Shown: positions 62,791-64,000 of the stretch, one piece after another | Layout of the letters: every line of letters starts with the position of its first letter | Numbering within the stretch: position 1 is the stretch's first letter | Assembly: GCA_036337715.1 (NCBI GenBank) | Contig: JAYZDS010000007.1 | Coordinates: 1 to 64,000 of the forward strand | Source of the DNA: JAURNZ01 sp036337715 | GTDB taxonomy: Bacteria > Pseudomonadota > Gammaproteobacteria > Comchoanobacterales > Comchoanobacteraceae | DNA length: 64,000 nucleotides | Reading direction: 5' to 3' | The notes under the pieces: generated by a model | Told to the model about the DNA's origin: nothing | The model's input: the letters and a program-made list of their open reading frames with translations, nothing else | Databases searched by the model: none | Translations under genes and position numbers: made by a program

Positions 62791-64000
62791 ATGATGGACG
62801 TTAAGTTTTATAATACTTTAACAGCCCAAAAAGAACATTTTATTCCTGTTGATGACAGGCATGTAAAAATATATGTTTGTGGTCCTACAGTATATGCTCG
62901 ACCTCATATAGGCAATGCTCGTCCACGGGTGATATTCGATGTATTGGCAAGATTCTTAAAATTGCTTTATCCAAAAGTGACTTACGTCAGTAACATAACT
63001 GATATTGACGATAAAATTAATGATGCAGCACTTAAATCGGGTCAATCCATTAAGGAAGTTACTTCTTTGTATCGAAGACATTTTGATGATGATATGGCGG
63101 CATTAAATTGTTTAAAGCCAGATATTGAGCCTACTGTAACAGATAATATGGATTGTATTATCGAGACCATAGAAAATATTATTGCTAAAAAGCATGCTTA
63201 TGTGGCTAATGATCACGTTCTATTTTCTGTAGAGTCATTTGCGGAATATGGTCAACTGTCTGGTCGTTCAGTTGCTGCTCAGAAAGCAGGTGCACGTGTT
63301 GCTGTCGTTGATTTTAAAAAACACCCAGGTGATTTTGTATTATGGAAACCATCTTCGGGTCATGAACCTGGTTGGGAAAGTCCGTGGGGATTTGGTAGAC
63401 CTGGTTGGCATATTGAGTGTACGGCCAATATCATTCGACACCTAGGTATGCCAATAGATATTCATGCAGGCGGAATTGATTTGGTATTTCCTCATCATGA
63501 AAATGAATTGGCTCAAGGGGTTTGTGCTAGTGAAGTTAAATTATTTAGTAAGTACTGGATGCATAATGGGTTTATTAATGTAGACAACGAAAAGATGTCA
63601 AAATCGATTGGTAATATTTTATTGGTGGAAGATTTACTTGAATTGGGTTCTGGTGAGGCCATAAGGCTTGCGTTGTTATCAACGCATTATCGTCAGCCTA
63701 TCGATTGGACAGCAGATACATTAAAGCAAGCAACAGCTAATCTAAATAAAATTAATAAGGCGCTTAAACAATTTCCAATTGAAGCAAAATCAAATGTAGA
63801 TTCTGATTTGCTGCAGACACTAGCTGACGATTTAAATACCCCGATGATGCTGACAGAGATTTATAAATTATGTAAGAAGGTTATGGCTGGGAATCAAAAG
63901 GCACATCATGATTTGGTAGCTATGACGCAAGTATTAGGCCTTGGTAATGAGATTGAAAGCCACGATCATCAAGCATCAAAAGCACTCATTGCTGAAGTTG
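62791..64000 (+). CDS. cysS: Cysteinyl-tRNA synthetase, truncated by the window edge
   Basis: Only the first about 403 codons are inside the window. The class I signature PHIGNARPRVIFDVL (HIGH-type), the zinc ligands CGPTVYARP, WHIECTANI and PHHENELAQ, and KMSKSIGN are all present. Translation starts at the ATG at 62791 or the next one at 62794. The stop lies beyond the window. It follows rho after 8 bases and may be co-transcribed with it. Confidence 0.95.
   Translation, partial: MMDVKFYNTLTAQKEHFIPVDDRHVKIYVCGPTVYARPHIGNARPRVIFDVLARFLKLLYPKVTYVSNITDIDDKINDAALKSGQSIKEVTSLYRRHFDDDMAALNCLKPDIEPTVTDNMDCIIETIENIIAKKHAYVANDHVLFSVESFAEYGQLSGRSVAAQKAGARVAVVDFKKHPGDFVLWKPSSGHEPGWESPWGFGRPGWHIECTANIIRHLGMPIDIHAGGIDLVFPHHENELAQGVCASEVKLFSKYWMHNGFINVDNEKMSKSIGNILLVEDLLELGSGEAIRLALLSTHYRQPIDWTADTLKQATANLNKINKALKQFPIEAKSNVDSDLLQTLADDLNTPMMLTEIYKLCKKVMAGNQKAHHDLVAMTQVLGLGNEIESHDHQASKALIAEV

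Noticed and set aside
1..64000. CRISPR arrays, insertion sequences, phage genes, rRNA, large direct repeats
   Set aside because: None seen; no transposase or integrase motifs and no regularly spaced repeats were noticed on reading.

Overview
The window looks like a chromosomal segment of an AT-rich, probably intracellular gammaproteobacterium of the Legionellales or a close relative. Three things point there. (1) The gene at 38591-39034 reads as IcmW of the Dot/Icm type IVB secretion system and is followed at once by an IcmX-like gene. (2) Several gene orders are gammaproteobacterial: fmdB-DUF502-aspS-yebC-ruvC-ruvA-ruvB, rpsB-tsf-pyrH-frr-uppS-cdsA-bamA, trxA-rho, and a Fis gene. (3) Gene remnants and missing operon members suggest genome reduction. 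No genus can be named from the sequence alone.

Layout. 1-11104 is a surface-polysaccharide region: a WbpM/FlaA1-type dehydratase, a sugar-transferase remnant, a truncated H-NS-like protein, an orphan thiamine-diphosphate E1 alpha/beta pair, ManC, GalU, a YdcF/ElyC-like protein, a Wzz chain-length regulator, RfaH and a Wzx-like flippase. 11167-14559 holds an amidohydrolase remnant, tRNA-Thr(UGU), an Hpt phosphotransfer protein, a 446-residue protein of unknown function and a quinone-oxidoreductase-like enzyme. 14535-22782 is mainly a leftward set: an ABC exporter, an archaeal/eukaryotic-type ProS, ArgS, TrkA, a second flippase and CcmH.

22894-37169 is the translation and envelope supercluster: rpsB, tsf, pyrH, frr, uppS, cdsA, bamA, skp, lpxD, fabZ, lpxA. 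Two features stand out. dxr and rseP are absent between cdsA and bamA. Four large multi-pass membrane-protein genes (29882-34369) sit between bamA and skp; I do not recognise them, and they are my best candidate for an undescribed system. A similar fifth gene lies at 50917-52200. 37135-41033 carries map, a conserved hypothetical and icmW-icmX. 41076-46618 is the leftward ruvBAC-yebC-aspS-DUF502-fmdB operon, read from a promoter that contains an 18-bp palindrome. 46775-50920 is an unusual overlapping fis-aldolase-putA operon. 52275-64000 holds an AgcS symporter, a PreP-type M16C peptidase, a rhodanese, several small unknowns, pckA-proC, trxA-rho with a structured leader, and the start of cysS.

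How it fits together: PutA, AgcS, the M16C peptidase and PEP carboxykinase suggest growth on amino acids and peptides with gluconeogenesis. ManC, GalU, the flippases, Wzz and RfaH build and regulate the surface glycan. LpxD/A, FabZ, BamA and Skp build the outer membrane. IcmW/IcmX imply a host-directed secretion system whose other parts lie outside this window.
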